From positions 310,001 through 374,000 of the forward strand of contig NZ_JAULRT010000052.1 of the NCBI RefSeq assembly GCF_030518215.1: 64,000 nt of DNA, given 5' to 3'. This stretch comes from Gilvimarinus algae (GTDB taxonomy: Bacteria > Pseudomonadota > Gammaproteobacteria > Pseudomonadales > Cellvibrionaceae). A model generated the notes under the pieces. The model did no database searches. It saw only the letters and a list, made by a program, of their open reading frames with translations, and was not told where the DNA came from. Shown in pieces: positions 1 to 8,616 of the stretch (its first letter is position 1; each line of letters begins with the position of its first letter). Position numbers and translations under genes: made by a program.

Positions 1-686
1 TCTCTGCCGCCAGCTTTGAGGGCCTCGGCGACCAGCTCGCGGGTGGCCTCGGCCGGGGTGCGACACTGCCTGAGAATGTGCTCGATGTCTCTGCCGCTGA
101 GCTCGTCGGTCAAACCATCGCTGCACAGCAATAACCATTGCCCCTGGTGCCAGGGGCGAGTCACGGTATCAACGCGCACTTCATCCAGCTCCTGGGAGCC
201 GAGGCACTGAGTAATGATGTTCTTGTCAGGGTGATTCTCGGCGTCTGCTGGCTCAATTGCGCCGCTCTCAAGCAGCATTTGCACGTAGGAGTGATCGGTG
301 GTGAGTTGTTCAAGCTCTCCGCCACGGGAGTAGGCGTAGGCGCGGCTGTCACCGACCCAGGCAACATCGTAGTGGTCGCGCCGGTGCCGTATGGCCACAA
401 CGGTCGACCCCATGCCCTGGGCGCCCACCCCTTGCTCGGCCGCCTTGAGCACGGCCCGGTGAGCCTCCTGAATCAGTCCGGGCAGGGCTTTGCCGGGGGA
501 TTTGTCGAAGGTTTCACGGACGATGGCGCTGGCGACTTCACCCGCTTCGTGGCCGCCCATGCCATCCGCTACCATCCACAGGCCGTGCTCGGGCAGGCTG
601 AGGAAGCAATCCTCATTGTTGCTGCGCTTGCGCCCTGGATTGGTCAGGGAGCTCGATTCCAGAACCTGCATAGCTGGCTTGTTCAT
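1..686 (-). CDS. PP2C-type serine/threonine protein phosphatase (3' end beyond the window)
   Basis: Metal-dependent phosphatase that removes phosphate from Ser/Thr of proteins, predicted cytoplasmic. Reading the minus strand from ATG at 686, the protein carries the PP2C motif series in order: SNNEDCF near residue 23, VADGMGGHEAGE (metal-binding Asp and Gly), GMGSTVVA, WVGDSRAY and LLLCSDGLTDEL. About 228 residues are present; a PP2C domain is usually 240–260, so only the last metal-binding segment is missing past base 1. No receptor, kinase or membrane segment is visible in the part seen. It is transcribed in the same direction as the M16 protease gene upstream but separated by 123 bp. The substrate is unknown. 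In proteobacteria such genes often sit beside a Ser/Thr kinase or type VI secretion genes, but the neighbour is outside the window. Confidence 0.9.
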   Translation of the reverse strand, partial: MNKPAMQVLESSSLTNPGRKRSNNEDCFLSLPEHGLWMVADGMGGHEAGEVASAIVRETFDKSPGKALPGLIQEAHRAVLKAAEQGVGAQGMGSTVVAIRHRRDHYDVAWVGDSRAYAYSRGGELEQLTTDHSYVQMLLESGAIEPADAENHPDKNIITQCLGSQELDEVRVDTVTRPWHQGQWLLLCSDGLTDELSGRDIEHILRQCRTPAEATRELVAEALKAGGR

Positions 687-809
687 CCTGATGGTCAACC
701 TCTGCCCGGACACGGGGCCGGGCGATGACTTTACCTGTGTTATAACCTGTCGCCTCAGCGGACCGGCGTTTTTATAGATTAGCACGCCCGTGCAGGCACG
801 AATCGAAGT

Positions 810-3728
810 TTACAGCTTTTTCAAGGTTAGCCCTAGCTGCTCAACCGCCTGGCGTTGGTCGGCCGGGGCGATCACCGCCACACTCGCGCGCTCCGGGCGC
901 AGGTACTCGGCAGCGACACGCTTGATGTCGGCCTCGCTCACCGTGAGCAGCCGCTGGCGGAACGCCTCTCGCTTTTCCTTGGTGCGGCCGAACAGCTCGG
1001 CCTGAAACGTCTGCTTGGCCTCGCCGGCAGGGGAGGCCGGTTTGTCGATGCTGCTGACTACTCCCAGTATGGACTGCTCGATCTCATCGGCGCCGATGGT
1101 TTCGCGCTGCACCCAGTCCAGCGCCGCGTCAAAGTCTTGTAGGGTTTCTGCGAGCCGCGGGTCCCGGTACGAATAAAAGCGAAAGGCGCCACTGTTATTA
1201 TCCTGGCTGGCGCCGCCACCGTAGGCGCCACCCTGTTCGCGAATGCTGCGGTGCAAAAAGCCATTTCTGAGCACGCCGGCCAGTACCGTAAGCGCGGCGG
1301 CGTCCGGATGATCCGAGGCCACTGTGGGGTAGGCCTTGGCGCAAAAATTGACTTGGGTGTTGGTTAGCCAGGCTTCTTTCACTCGCTTGTCGACCGGGGC
1401 GAGGCTCAGGGGCGGGATCTCGCCGCTGGCAGGGCCCTGCCAGTGCTCGGCCAAGCTGGCGCGGTAGTGATCCAGTTGTTCCTGTTCACCTACCAGCAAC
1501 AGTTGTCGCGGGGCCTGGAGCATCAACTGGTGCAGTTCGGCCAGCTCATCGGCAAAGGCCTGGGTGTTTTCACGGTTCGCGTTATCGATGTCAATCAGTC
1601 GCGCAATGCCGGCCAGTCCGCCGAGTTCGTGGGAGAGCAGGGCAGAGGGCGACATGCCAGCGGTCGCCGCGCTCATGGCCAAGGCGTGGCCACTGCCGGT
1701 AACGGATTGCTCGCGTCGCGCGCGCTGCTGGGCCACCAGCTCGCGAATGCGGCCGAGCTCGTCAAACCGGGCAGTTTCAAAGGTGGCGCGAATCAGAGCG
1801 GCGCAGCTGGCGGTATTGCGTGCCAGCGCCTTGGCCGAGAGGATCAGGTAGCCGTCGGCGCTCTGCGGGTCTTCACCATTGCCCCGGATACTCGCCCGGG
1901 CGCTGAGTGAACCGACCGTTTGGGCCTGTAGCTGTTGCGCCTGTAGGTAATCCAGTTGACCGTGGCCGGTCTCGGTGAGACACAGGCTGTAAAGGCCCAG
2001 CAGGTGCTGCTGCCGCTCGCTCAGCTGGGGCATTTTGATGACCAGCTGCTGATAAACCAGGCCATTGGTGCCAGCACCATAGCAGCGCAGTGGATAATGC
2101 CCCAGCGTCTCCCGGCTGCCGGCAGCGTACGTCATTTGCTTGGGAATGTCGGTGAGGGTAACTTTGGGCAGCAGGCTGTCGTCATCTTTTTGCTCTTGCC
2201 TGGAAATCAGCTGGCTCGCCTGCTCAATCAGTTGTTGCTTTTGAGTCTCGTCGAGGGCGCTATGAATGTCGGCCAGTCTGGCCCTCTCGGCGGCGGCCGC
2301 CCGCTTGCTCATTTGCGCGTCGGGTCGCAGGGTCAGGGTGACCCTGTGGGTGTTCTCCAGCAGTAAGCGGCGAACACTGCGCTGGATAAATTCGGGGTCA
2401 GCGACTCTTTGCCGCAGGCTTTTCAGAGCGCTTTCCAGATCCAGCTGGGCGATGGGGTCGCCCCGGTGAGTGGCGGCGGTGAGAGCGGTCATGACTAATT
2501 GTAGGCCGTAGGGCAGGCCGTCGCCGCCCACTTCCCGCTGAGAAAGCTCCAGTTGGTGCAGGGAGGATTCGACTTGCTCGGCGGCGACACCGTGCTCGGC
2601 CACTTGCTGCAACGTGGAGAGGATCAGCGCTTCCACCGCTTGAGTGGCCCCCGCCTCGCAACCCTCCAGGCCGCAGACAAAACTCATCTCGTACTGGCTG
2701 TCTTCCAGACCACACAGTGGCGATGGCGACTGGCCGAGCTCTGTTTGTTCAAGCGCTTTGAGCAGCGGCGAGGCGCTGTTGTCGAGCAGCACGCTGGCGA
2801 GCAGGTGGGCCTCGAGTGCCGCGTCCAGGTCGGTCGCTTTGCCCAGCAACCAGCCGACGACCACATGGGTTTTGCTGTGGGTGTCTTCTCCGTCTTCGGC
2901 TTCCAGCGGGTAGCTGTCTTCAACTCTGATGGGGCTGTGCAAACGCTTTTCCGGCCGGACGGCAATCTGAGCATCGAGCCTCTCAAAGGCGTGCAGTGCT
3001 TGCTGGTGAAAGTGCTGTTGATGCTCTACTGCCGGAATGTCGCCATACGTCATAAAGATGGCATTGCTCGGATGGTAGTGGCGCCGGTAAAACTCGGTGA
3101 GCCCCTGATAGCTTAGATCCGGGATGTGCTCTGGGTCGCCGCCGCTGTTGTAGTGGTAGGTGCTGGTGGGAAAAAGGTGGCTGGAAAGCTTTTGCCACAA
3201 TTGTGCCGGCACCGAGCTCATAGCGCCTTTCATTTCGTTGTAGACGACACCCTTATAAACCAGAGGCGAGTCCGGGTTGCCGCTTTCGGCAAACTCGAGA
3301 CGGTGTCCCTCCTGGGCAAAATCCAGAGGGTCTAAAGTGGCGAAGAAAACTGCGTCCAGATAGACATCCAAGAGATTGGCGAAATCTTTCCGGTTTTGAC
3401 TGGCAAAAGGATAGGCGGTCCAGTCTGAGCTGGTAAAGGCATTCATAAAGGTGTTGAGCGAGCGTCGTGTCATCATAAAAAACGGGTCGCGCACCGGATA
3501 TTTTTGGCTGCCGCACAGGGCGGTGTGCTCGAGAATGTGCGCTACGCCCGTGGAGTCCTGCGGCACGGTGCGCAATGCCACCAGAAAAACATTTTCGCTA
3601 TTGTCGCAGGCCAGGTGGATGTGCATGGCCCCGGTGGCTTTGTGATGGTACTGCTCAATTGCCAAATTCAGTGATTCCAGTCGGGCGCTGCGCTCAAGTT
3701 CAAACTCCGGGTGTGCTTTAGTGCTCAT
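810..3728 (-). CDS. M16C family metalloprotease (presequence-protease-like)
   Basis: Large zinc peptidase of the insulinase/pitrilysin clan, 972 residues, the usual size for the M16C (PreP) group that degrades short peptides inside a closed chamber. The inverted zinc motif HxxEH is seen as HILEH at residues 64–68 (His64, Glu67, His68) and Glu165 in VVYNEMKGAM fits the distal zinc ligand. The second half has the inactive M16 repeats; the Arg/Tyr pair typical of the C-terminal half is suggested by IREQGGAYGGGAS near residue 850. There is no signal peptide, so it is predicted cytoplasmic. The ATG overlaps the stop of the upstream DTW gene by four bases (ATGA), indicating translational coupling. 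The peptide substrates are not predictable. Confidence 0.93.
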   Translation of the reverse strand: MSTKAHPEFELERSARLESLNLAIEQYHHKATGAMHIHLACDNSENVFLVALRTVPQDSTGVAHILEHTALCGSQKYPVRDPFFMMTRRSLNTFMNAFTSSDWTAYPFASQNRKDFANLLDVYLDAVFFATLDPLDFAQEGHRLEFAESGNPDSPLVYKGVVYNEMKGAMSSVPAQLWQKLSSHLFPTSTYHYNSGGDPEHIPDLSYQGLTEFYRRHYHPSNAIFMTYGDIPAVEHQQHFHQQALHAFERLDAQIAVRPEKRLHSPIRVEDSYPLEAEDGEDTHSKTHVVVGWLLGKATDLDAALEAHLLASVLLDNSASPLLKALEQTELGQSPSPLCGLEDSQYEMSFVCGLEGCEAGATQAVEALILSTLQQVAEHGVAAEQVESSLHQLELSQREVGGDGLPYGLQLVMTALTAATHRGDPIAQLDLESALKSLRQRVADPEFIQRSVRRLLLENTHRVTLTLRPDAQMSKRAAAAERARLADIHSALDETQKQQLIEQASQLISRQEQKDDDSLLPKVTLTDIPKQMTYAAGSRETLGHYPLRCYGAGTNGLVYQQLVIKMPQLSERQQHLLGLYSLCLTETGHGQLDYLQAQQLQAQTVGSLSARASIRGNGEDPQSADGYLILSAKALARNTASCAALIRATFETARFDELGRIRELVAQQRARREQSVTGSGHALAMSAATAGMSPSALLSHELGGLAGIARLIDIDNANRENTQAFADELAELHQLMLQAPRQLLLVGEQEQLDHYRASLAEHWQGPASGEIPPLSLAPVDKRVKEAWLTNTQVNFCAKAYPTVASDHPDAAALTVLAGVLRNGFLHRSIREQGGAYGGGASQDNNSGAFRFYSYRDPRLAETLQDFDAALDWVQRETIGADEIEQSILGVVSSIDKPASPAGEAKQTFQAELFGRTKEKREAFRQRLLTVSEADIKRVAAEYLRPERASVAVIAPADQRQAVEQLGLTLKKL

Positions 3729-4318
3729 ACATCTCTCGATTCTGTGGCCGCCCGACGATAGGGGTCAAAGCTGGCCAGGTGGGTCATATATTGATCAAAG
3801 GCGCCGAGTAATGGCAGATAGCGCTTGGGCTCGTTTTCCAGTTGCTGCAAAGCGTAACAACTTGCCTCCAATGTGGAAAGCTGGTGTGCTTGACTGGCGC
3901 TGCGTACTTGATAGCGCGACGGAATTGCAGGGACAAGGCTCACCCGCGGTAGCGCGGCCAGGGCTTGATTCAGATATAGCATTTTGCGGCTTTTGCGCCA
4001 GGTAGCATCCACGACGATCAGGCGGCTGGGTGGCGGTGCGGCCCCGACCTGCCCGATGCTGCCGGCCGGGTAAAGCAGGGCGGCGTCTGGCAGTATGTCT
4101 GCCAGGCACTCATGGCTGAAAACTTCGCCTGTGATGATACGGCAGTGCTGTAGCGAACGGCACAACAGCCCAGCGGTATTCTTTGGGTGTTTTTGCTCAC
4201 TGGGGTGCTGCAGGATCACCAGAGGGATGCGATTGGCCGTGGCCAGGATATAAGGGCATAGGCAGCGAGCGGGCGGCCTATCGCACTCTGGGCACAATTC
4301 ACGCTTGTCACTGCTCAT
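3725..4318 (-). CDS. DTW domain protein, probable tRNA-uridine aminocarboxypropyltransferase
   Basis: 197 residues. The DTW family (TapT/YfiP and relatives) transfers the 3-amino-3-carboxypropyl group of S-adenosylmethionine to uridine in tRNA (acp3U). Seen here: an N-terminal cysteine cluster (CPECDRPPARCLC, residues about 9–21) likely to bind zinc, and the signature VVDATWRKSRKML near residue 105, where DATW takes the place of the name-giving DTW segment. The start overlaps the end of the GIY-YIG gene by 11 bases and the stop overlaps the M16 gene by four, so the three genes form one tightly packed minus-strand cluster. Which tRNA position is modified cannot be read from the sequence. Confidence 0.85.
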   Translation of the reverse strand: MSSDKRELCPECDRPPARCLCPYILATANRIPLVILQHPSEQKHPKNTAGLLCRSLQHCRIITGEVFSHECLADILPDAALLYPAGSIGQVGAAPPPSRLIVVDATWRKSRKMLYLNQALAALPRVSLVPAIPSRYQVRSASQAHQLSTLEASCYALQQLENEPKRYLPLLGAFDQYMTHLASFDPYRRAATESRDV

Positions 4319-4595
4319 GGATAGGGACCAGCGCCGGCAGTGGCAGAGAGCAGGGTTGCTGAAGTAAAGCGAGCTTTTGCGCGCGGGTCATTTTTTTAAT
4401 GCCTGCTTCGCGCTGGCTTGCTTGAGCCCGATCACTGAACGTTTCCAGCCAGACAAGCCGCTCCGGTCGGCAAGTGCGAAAAAAGCGTGCACCTCGGGTG
4501 CCGCTGCAATGCTCCTGCCAGCGCCTGTTGATGTCGGTAGTGATACCGGTGTATAAGCGGCCGTTGTCGCATTCGATGATGTAAGTAAACCACAT
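4308..4595 (-). CDS. GIY-YIG domain protein (YhbQ-like)
   Basis: Small single-domain member of the GIY-YIG superfamily, 95 residues from the chosen start. The fold-defining strands are seen as TYIIEC and LYTGITTD, followed by the conserved Arg (INRRWQEH) and the metal-binding Glu (SQREAGIKKM). Its E. coli relative YhbQ is a predicted nuclease whose natural role is unclear. An in-frame start 51 bases upstream (4646) would add 17 residues with no family counterpart; the ATG at 4595 aligns with the usual N terminus, so I use it, although no clear Shine-Dalgarno sequence precedes it. First gene of the cluster with the DTW and M16C genes. Confidence 0.8.
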   Translation of the reverse strand: MWFTYIIECDNGRLYTGITTDINRRWQEHCSGTRGARFFRTCRPERLVWLETFSDRAQASQREAGIKKMTRAQKLALLQQPCSLPLPALVPIHEQ

Positions 4596-4718
4596 GGGAT
4601 TATAATACCTGCGCCCGGCGCGCTCAGCGAGGTGTTTTTCGCGCAACAGGCTGTATGCAATTCGTGTTAACAGGCGTTAAGACAGCTCTTTGGGGCTCAA
4701 CGCCCGAAGAGAGACATC

Positions 4719-5522
4719 ATGCCAAAACAATCTGTCGACACTGATCGCAATTTTGATGATTTGGCCGAGCGCTTCGATCGCAATATTTACGGTGGTTTGA
4801 AAGGTGCGATCAGGTTGGCGGTGCTGAATCGCGATTTTGCCGATTTTTTGCCCATTGCACCCTTTGTGCCTCTGACTCCCGACAAAACCTTCCGCATTTT
4901 TGATGCCGGTGGTGGGCAGGGCCAGTTTTCCATCCCGTTTGCCGCCGCCGGTCACCAGTTGCTACTCTGCGATTTGTCAGAGAAAATGCTGGAGAAGGCC
5001 AAACTTAGGGCCGAGTCCGCCGGTGCGCTGGACAGGGTTGAGCTGATTCAAGGGCCGGTACAAACTCTGCCCGGCGAGGAGCAGTTTGATCTGGTGATCT
5101 GTCATGCCGTGCTTGAGTGGGTGGTCGAGCCGCAAGCGCTGCTGGCCAGTGTGGCGCAACGGGTGCAGCCGGGCGGCTACTTGTCGCTGATTTTCTATAA
5201 CCGCCACGCGCTGGTGTACAAAAATTTGCTGCGCACAAATTACCGTAAGATAGTGCAGTCGGATTACCGGGCGTTTCGTGGCAGCCTAACGCCGATCAAC
5301 CCCCTTGACCCAGAGCAGGTGGTGCACTGGTGTGATCAGCTGCTGTTAACGCCAATTTGTCACAGTGGCATCAGGGTCTTCTACGATTATATTCTCGACC
5401 CGGCACTGCGCCAGCGTGAGCCGGAACAAGTGATTGAGCTCGAAGTGTCGCTATCCAGGCAGGCTCCGTACCGGGATCTCGGGCGCTACATTCACTTGCT
5501 TTTGCGAAAACCTAAGGTTTGA
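4719..5522 (+). CDS. cmoM: tRNA 5-carboxymethoxyuridine methyltransferase CmoM
   Basis: SAM-dependent methyltransferase that methylates cmo5U34 to mcmo5U in wobble uridines of tRNAs. 267 residues, close to the family length. The N terminus DRNFDDLAERFDRNIYGG is nearly the same as in E. coli CmoM, followed by the SAM-binding motif IFDAGGGQGQFS (about residues 65–76), the acidic loop LLCDLSEKML, and HAVLEWV and YNRHAL motifs shared with the family. Alone on the plus strand here; its end overlaps the end of the convergent J-domain gene by 11 bases. An ATG with AGAGAGA just upstream supports the start. Confidence 0.92.
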   Translation: MPKQSVDTDRNFDDLAERFDRNIYGGLKGAIRLAVLNRDFADFLPIAPFVPLTPDKTFRIFDAGGGQGQFSIPFAAAGHQLLLCDLSEKMLEKAKLRAESAGALDRVELIQGPVQTLPGEEQFDLVICHAVLEWVVEPQALLASVAQRVQPGGYLSLIFYNRHALVYKNLLRTNYRKIVQSDYRAFRGSLTPINPLDPEQVVHWCDQLLLTPICHSGIRVFYDYILDPALRQREPEQVIELEVSLSRQAPYRDLGRYIHLLLRKPKV

Positions 5523-6015
5523 GGTGCTTGAGCAGGCAGTCCTTGGCCTCGTTGACGCGCGCGGCCAGATAATCGTTGCCGCCCCGGTCGGGATGCACTT
5601 TTTGCATTAGCCTGCGGTGGGCCTCGCTGACATCTTCTCGAGTCAGCGTCCCTTCCCGATAGCGCGCTCCCAGCCCCAGTGTGTCTAAGGCATCGTCCAG
5701 GCTCATAGGGCCACTGCTGGCTCGCCCATTGCCGCTGTTGGGGTTGCTTGAGGATTGACGGTGCTTTTGCCAGAAGGGCAAGAACTGCATGGCGAGCCCG
5801 GCCAGAGTTTTGATAAAGGGCAGGAGAGCGCCCAAGACGGCACCGACCCAGTGGATTCGTCCGGTGACCACCAAAAACACCAGTGTTCCCAGTAACATCA
5901 CAAACAGGATTCTGAGCACAGCGCGGCGCTTGTGTCCTGGTGGTAGCTTACGCAGCCAGGAGATACCAAAGATCACCAGGGCGACAAGCACAAGTACAGG
6001 GATTAATCGAAACAC
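5512..6015 (-). CDS. Membrane-anchored J-domain protein
   Basis: 167 residues. Two hydrophobic segments near the N terminus (about residues 4–20 and 32–75, the latter long enough for one or two spans) anchor it in the inner membrane. A C-terminal J domain (about 105–167) carries the essential HPD in KVHPDRGGNDY, so it should stimulate an Hsp70 (DnaK-type) ATPase at the membrane. Between them is a Ser/Asn-rich linker. The layout, membrane anchor first and a short J domain last, is that of TIM14/DjlA-like proteins rather than DnaJ. The partner and client are unknown. It ends inside the last codons of convergent cmoM. Confidence 0.82.
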   Translation of the reverse strand: MFRLIPVLVLVALVIFGISWLRKLPPGHKRRAVLRILFVMLLGTLVFLVVTGRIHWVGAVLGALLPFIKTLAGLAMQFLPFWQKHRQSSSNPNSGNGRASSGPMSLDDALDTLGLGARYREGTLTREDVSEAHRRLMQKVHPDRGGNDYLAARVNEAKDCLLKHLKP

Positions 6016-6111
6016 ACGGATCTCCGGCCAGCGCTCTACTCTACATTAGGGCCCACTTTACCACCGAACCGCTGTTTTCCAACAGAGGGCCCATTCCCAA
6101 AGGAAAATCTG

Positions 6112-6120
6112 TGCGATAAT
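6112..6120 (+). promoter_or_regulatory. Candidate extended -10 element upstream of the lipoprotein gene at 6200
   Basis: TGCGATAAT fits an extended -10 (TGn followed by GATAAT). No good -35 is seen at 16–18 bp, as is normal for extended -10 promoters. It would give a leader of about 70 nt. Based on one short match only. Confidence 0.35.
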
Positions 6121-6199
6121 CAAGCGTTAAGTTGGGTGGCTCACAGACGCACACCGTGCTAATAACAGAAGATGGCGTTGAGCTTTTAAGGAAAGTCGG

Positions 6200-7945
6200 A
6201 TGGCGGTTTTTAAAGTGACGACAACAGGTCTAAAAAGCGGGCTGGTGGCTCTGGTTCTGATCCTATCTGGCTGCGGCGGAGGTGGATCGGGTACCAGCTC
6301 AGTGGCGGTCTCGAGTACATCAAGCAGCTCATCGAGCGCCAGCAGTGACCCTGCCTCAAGTAGCTCAAGTGCCTCTTCTCAGAGCAGTATCTCGTCTTCT
6401 AGCACAACGTCCTCATCCAGTTCGGTGTCCTCCTCCAGCGCCAGTGCTGGGCCCGATAGCGTGATTTTATCGGGTACGCTGAGCTATGACTTCGTGCCGG
6501 TCACCATTAGTGGGCTAGATTACGATGCCACCGAGGCGCGGCCCATCCGCGGGGCCGTCGTCAATTTGCTGGGCAGTAATGGCCAGATATTGCAAACCAC
6601 GGACTCTGGAATCAATGGCGAATACCGGTTTGAGGTGGAAGCCAATATCCAGGTCAAGGTTCAGGTTGAGGCCCGGTCGTTTCGCTCAGGCAACCCGAGC
6701 TGGCACCTTAGAGTCGAAGACAACACCAGTGGGAATGCGCTCTATGTTCTAGAGGGTGGACTTGCCAGCAGCGGGGAGACGGACTCCACACGTAACCTGC
6801 GCGCCGCTTCCGGTTGGGCCGGCAGCGGTTACTCGCAGCCCCGAGCCGCGGCCCCCTTTGCCATTCTCGACACCACCTACGGCGTCTTGTTGCAGTTACT
6901 CGAGGTCGACCCTCAGCTGTCGCTACCGGTGTCCAATTTTCGCTGGTCCCCGCTCAATCAACCCGCGGAGGGCTCGCTCGCTGAAGGTGAGATCGGCACC
7001 AGTTTCTATTTTGCTTCGAACCTCTATATTCTCGGTGATGAAGATACCGATACGGATGAATATGACCGGCATGTGATTGCTCACGAGTGGAGCCACTATC
7101 TCGAAGACAAGCTGGTCGATCGCCAGGACTCAATCGGAGGCTCTCATGGTCAAAGCGATAAGCTGGATCTTAGAGTGGCGTTTTCCGAGGGCTTTGCCAA
7201 TGCCATTGCGGCATACGTCCTGGATGATCCTGACTACATCGATACATCTGGTTTTGGCCAGAGGGCAGCAGGTGGTTTTGATATCGCCTCTGCTAATATT
7301 TCAAACCCGGGCTGGTTTAGTGAAAGTTCGGTGCAGTCGATATTGTACAATTTCGCCATTACGAGTGGTGGTTTCAACGCAATTTACGAGGTGCTTACTC
7401 ACACCAGCTACGCAAATGTGGATGCGCATTTAAGCGTGTTCACCTTTGCCGACCGGTTGCAGTCTCTGGCCCCTGCCAATTATGCGGCTTTTGAGCCGCT
7501 CTACACCGCACAGGACATTAACTCAACGGATCCGTTTGGCGCGCTGGAAACCAATGATGGAGATACCCAGGGAGTTTTGCCCATATACGGTGATATCCAA
7601 GGCGACGGCAGTGTGGTGAACGTCTGCAGCACTCAAGTGAATGGGTATTACAACAAGCTTGGGGTTTGGAAATTTTTGAAAGTGCACTTCGATTCACCGG
7701 GGGAATATCGGTTGACGGTTGAGCGTGCATCGGCCCCTGCTTCCCGGGTTACCGACCCCGACTTTATCGTGAGCACGCGCGGAGTCTATGTCTCAATCGG
7801 AGAGTCGGTTGAGGAGGATCGTGAGACAAATACCTTCTTTTTAAATCAGGGGGCTGAGTACCTAGTGTCTCTGTACGATTACACCGAGTACGACCAAGTG
7901 AGTGTGCCAACTTGCTTCGATGTTACTCTGGAACCGGTTCTGTGA
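6200..7945 (+). CDS. Lipoprotein with serine-rich linker and HExxH metallopeptidase-like domain
   Basis: 581 residues. The N terminus is a lipoprotein signal peptide with lipobox LSGC (Cys25). Residues about 33–85 are almost only Ser with some Ala and Thr, the flexible linker style of Cellvibrionaceae extracellular enzymes. Next comes a stretch like a carboxypeptidase-regulatory beta fold (RPIRGAVVNLLGSNGQ, GEYRFEVEA; about 110–160). A zinc-site candidate follows: HEWSH at 295–299, with Glu330 in FSEGFANA 31 residues after the second His, a gluzincin-like arrangement. The C-terminal 120 residues (YRLTVERA, EYLVSLYDY) resemble a pre-peptidase C-terminal domain. I infer an outer-membrane-anchored, surface or periplasmic zinc peptidase; the exact family is not recognised. 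A second lipoprotein gene follows after 16 bp. Confidence 0.78.
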   Translation: MAVFKVTTTGLKSGLVALVLILSGCGGGGSGTSSVAVSSTSSSSSSASSDPASSSSSASSQSSISSSSTTSSSSSVSSSSASAGPDSVILSGTLSYDFVPVTISGLDYDATEARPIRGAVVNLLGSNGQILQTTDSGINGEYRFEVEANIQVKVQVEARSFRSGNPSWHLRVEDNTSGNALYVLEGGLASSGETDSTRNLRAASGWAGSGYSQPRAAAPFAILDTTYGVLLQLLEVDPQLSLPVSNFRWSPLNQPAEGSLAEGEIGTSFYFASNLYILGDEDTDTDEYDRHVIAHEWSHYLEDKLVDRQDSIGGSHGQSDKLDLRVAFSEGFANAIAAYVLDDPDYIDTSGFGQRAAGGFDIASANISNPGWFSESSVQSILYNFAITSGGFNAIYEVLTHTSYANVDAHLSVFTFADRLQSLAPANYAAFEPLYTAQDINSTDPFGALETNDGDTQGVLPIYGDIQGDGSVVNVCSTQVNGYYNKLGVWKFLKVHFDSPGEYRLTVERASAPASRVTDPDFIVSTRGVYVSIGESVEEDRETNTFFLNQGAEYLVSLYDYTEYDQVSVPTCFDVTLEPVL

Positions 7946-7961
7946 GGAGAGTCTAGAAACC

Positions 7962-8510
7962 ATGGTTATACCAAATGCATTACGGCTGTGTGTTGTTTTG
8001 ATGGCGATTTTTGCCGTGGCCTGCAGTGACAGCAAAGACACAAAACAAGAGCCGCTCGGTATGACGTCTCCCAAGGTGGCCGATAAATCCAAGGCTTCTG
8101 CTATCGGCAAGCCATCTCTGGGGGTTCTTCTCGAAAAGCCACAGCAGCAGATCCCGGTTGGCCTGGCGGCGCCCATCGACTTGACTCTGAGCTCTAGCCT
8201 GAGGCCAGGACAGATATCGGTCGTTGTTCGTCTGGGTGACGGTTTGCGGCTTAGTGAGGGTGCGTTACGTTACCAGATTCAGACTGGCGACGCTAAGCTG
8301 CCGCTCAGTGTGTCGGTGATTGCGGACGAGCCTGGCAAGTACTATGTTGATGTGGCTGTTACCGATGAGACAGGCACAGAGGCAATTTCGCACAAAGCCT
8401 TGAGCGCCATTGTCTGGGCTGGAGCCAAACCAGAGCGGAAAGCCGCCGCCGAAAAAATGGACAGTGGTGAGGGCAGGGTAGTTTTACCGGCCGTAGAATC
8501 CCGCCACTAG
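7962..8510 (+). CDS. Hypothetical lipoprotein
   Basis: 182 residues, not recognised as a known family. The ATG at 7962 is preceded by GGAGAG at a suitable distance and gives a clean lipoprotein signal with lipobox AVAC (Cys21); the longer frame from 7902 would put 20 unlikely residues before it. The mature part is beta-rich, with a segment around residues 60–140 that looks like one immunoglobulin-like or cohesin-like sandwich (IDLTLSSSLRPGQ, YYVDVAVTDETG). Only 16 bp separate it from the metallopeptidase-like lipoprotein gene, so the two are probably co-transcribed and may act in the same envelope compartment. Function unknown. Confidence 0.7.
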   Translation: MVIPNALRLCVVLMAIFAVACSDSKDTKQEPLGMTSPKVADKSKASAIGKPSLGVLLEKPQQQIPVGLAAPIDLTLSSSLRPGQISVVVRLGDGLRLSEGALRYQIQTGDAKLPLSVSVIADEPGKYYVDVAVTDETGTEAISHKALSAIVWAGAKPERKAAAEKMDSGEGRVVLPAVESRH

Positions 8511-8616
8511 ACGCACAGACGATTGTTCCTGCGACCTATTCCCTTTAACATTCGGCTTGTGATCGGCCGTTAAGCTCTGGTGCGCAAAGGCCAGGTATGC
8601 AAAGGAAAGACACCTC

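Noticed and set aside
6297-6450. Possible tandem DNA repeat of AGC/TCA/TCT triplets
   Set aside because: It is a coding low-complexity run for a serine linker with mixed Ser codons, not a true nucleotide tandem repeat.
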